A stretch of 32,796 nucleotides of DNA from Welwitschia mirabilis. Lineage: Eukaryota > Gnetophyta > Gnetopsida > Welwitschiales. The stretch is taken from contig JBOZIK010000001.1 of NCBI GenBank assembly GCA_051453625.1, positions 60,682,936 through 60,715,731 of the forward strand, read 5' to 3'. Of the stretch, positions 31,436-32,796 are shown one piece after another; position 1 is the first letter of the stretch; every line of letters begins with the position of its first letter. The position numbers and the translations under genes are program-made. Below the pieces are notes generated by a model. It was not told where the DNA came from and did not search any database. It was given only the letters and a program-made list of their open reading frames with translations.

Positions 31436-32351
31436 ATAACCATAAGTCCAATAAGATGATATCATGAAGCTAAAAGAAGATTGATCATACCTCGATAAGA
31501 CTTCAAAAGGAGATTACAAGATGAGTACGATGGATTTAATCATGAGTTTTCATATCATACAAGAAGATAACTTTAAGATATCGAAGAAAGATACATGAAA
31601 ATAAAATATGCTTCAACACAGAGGTTCTCTTATTCAAGCAACATAACTGACTTATAGGAAATACATACACATCGATCTTAAACAAATGAATATAAGAGGA
31701 CCATCAAGAAAATATAAGAAAATAAAACCATACACAACATGATGATTTCAATACAAATTGCATAAGAAAGAATCAACAAGGAATTACAAAGTAAACAATC
31801 ATACCCACAAATTCACTGCTTAAAGATCTTCCAAGTGTTTTAGAGCTCCTAAATCTTCTAAGCTCTAAGGATTTGATGGCAATATTATTTTGAAAGAATA
31901 AAAATATACTTGAGAAAGGAATGACTTTATTTAAAGTGAGAGAACATGAGTAAGATGATGAAACTCAAGAATATGAAAGAACACAACATGAGGTGAGGCG
32001 ACAATTAAGAGAGATTTTTATAACATTTTATAAAAGATTACCTGGCCACGATGTTTTTAATAATATAATAAAGATAATGTCGCAAGTTCAATAATGAGGA
32101 AAAAGGATAAATAACATGTATCCATAATATACATTCAATTCAGCATAATTGCATAAGTAAATAAAAGAAATCATTTCCATTACAAGAGCATATGAAAAGT
32201 ACAAACATTTAATTAAAAGGTATTCATATTATAATTCAATAAGACTGCATTTCAAGAATATAGCATTTAAAACAATTGGGATTCTAAATAATTCAGTATT
32301 TTCCAAATATTTCATTAAACATAAACTTGTAAATTTTATAAGAAAAGTAAA

Positions 32352-32480
32352 AATTTGGATATGACATTTCCCACCTTCTTAAGAAGTTTCATCCTCCAAA
32401 CTTGCTAAAAAATTAGATCTTCACTAATTAATATCTACATTTGCCTCCCAAGTTGATACTTCTATAGATTGGTTTTATCA
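32352..32480 (-). pseudogene. Ty3/gypsy pol C-terminal end
   Basis: On the minus strand STWEANVDI (about 32430-32460) matches the A-TWE-E motif that ends the integrase/chromodomain region of plant gypsy polyproteins. It is followed by stops, then FLASLEDETS and GGKCHI, with the nucleotide sequence TGGAGGATGAAACTTCTTAA that typically closes pol just before the 3' LTR. The upstream part, to the end of the window, is too degraded to read with confidence. Its position to the right of the LTR-like block places a second internal region there. Confidence 0.5.
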
Positions 32481-32796
32481 TAAAAATCTTGAAATATTCT
32501 CCATAATATGTATTAGAACTTACTCCTATACACATACAGATCTTCACAATCTTCCTAAGGATTAATTTGTTGTTCAAACTATGATTGGTGTCTTCATATG
32601 CACATGGATCATGTAATCTTATTAAGCACTTCATAGTAAATTATAAATTCATCCTCCACCTCCTTCATTTTGATAAACTTATTATGTTGGAAGTTCTTCT
32701 TAATTACTTCATGTTAAAAGTAGTTGGTATAGGCTAGCCTTTAGCTGCACACCATTGTATTTCAACAAACAAGTTCACATAGTTTATTCAAAGTCA
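32481..32796. other. Degraded sequence, probably more gypsy pol
   Basis: A minus-strand open frame at 32428-32634 does not match any protein I know in its own frame. By position this should be integrase sequence of the element whose end is at 32352-32480. No domain is readable. Confidence 0.3.

Larger units (their letters stand above)
27294..32364 (-). mobile_element. Candidate long (about 5 kb) Ty3/gypsy LTR
   Basis: The right edge (minus-strand 5' end) reads TGTCATATCC directly after AAACTTCTTAAGAAGGTGGG. That arrangement is seen at the end of pol and start of the 3' LTR in many plant gypsy elements. The left edge reads ...GGGGTCTTACA followed by a PBS, as an LTR 3' end would. The block has no genes and contains a minisatellite, a second tRNA-like module and two gap duplications. 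An LTR this long is unusual but known in plants. A second copy of the LTR, which would prove the call, is not in the window. Confidence 0.4.

Noticed and set aside
1-32796. A novel defence, biosynthetic or regulatory gene system
   Set aside because: All recognisable coding sequence is broken transposon or host-gene remnant, and no group of intact genes exists that could act together.

Overview
This is plant nuclear DNA: AT-rich, almost without intact genes, and packed with decayed LTR retrotransposons of plant type (Ty1/copia, Ty3/gypsy Athila-type and a second Ty3/gypsy). It also holds one CACTA-type transposon end, two tRNA-like (SINE-like) modules and broken pieces of plant housekeeping genes. 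I cannot name the species. No reading frame looks intact and functional. The longest apparent open frames are runs of N read through assembly gaps.

Layout: 1-1860 holds a tRNA-like module and three overlapping contigs that repeat each other across 100-N gaps. 1890-8860 is a minus-strand Ty1/copia element (copy A), in order gag, integrase, reverse transcriptase, RNase H and a 3' block, with a possible PBS and LTR promoter at 8844-9430. 9830-12840 is a second, truncated copy (B) in the same orientation. 12979-13285 is a CACTA terminus with palindromic subterminal repeats. 14530-16560 has two unidentified coding-like remnants. 17663-19200 has three remnants of unrelated host genes side by side on the minus strand: a U-box/ARM protein, a TM9SF/nonaspanin membrane protein and phosphoserine aminotransferase. 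19685-21480 is a plus-strand Athila-type pol remnant. 21500-25220 has no recognisable gene. 26390-32400 fits a minus-strand Ty3/gypsy arrangement with the C-terminal end of pol at the far right, a roughly 5 kb LTR-like block containing a minisatellite, two tandem tRNA-Met-type PBS copies, and a gag-like start full of stops.

Two themes run through the window. First, all ten gaps of exactly 100 N are flanked by direct repeats of 22 to about 880 bp that differ by a few percent, mostly at transitions. These are probably unmerged allelic or overlapping contigs rather than real duplications. Second, the stops in the dead frames are largely Gln-to-stop and Trp-to-stop changes, and several lost catalytic residues are one C-to-T or G-to-A step away from the family residue. 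That is what deamination of methylated cytosine in silenced elements would leave. I found no convincing undescribed functional system. The items most worth following are the three-gene chimeric pseudogene, the internal-LTR-internal gypsy arrangement and the SINE-like presence/absence pair.
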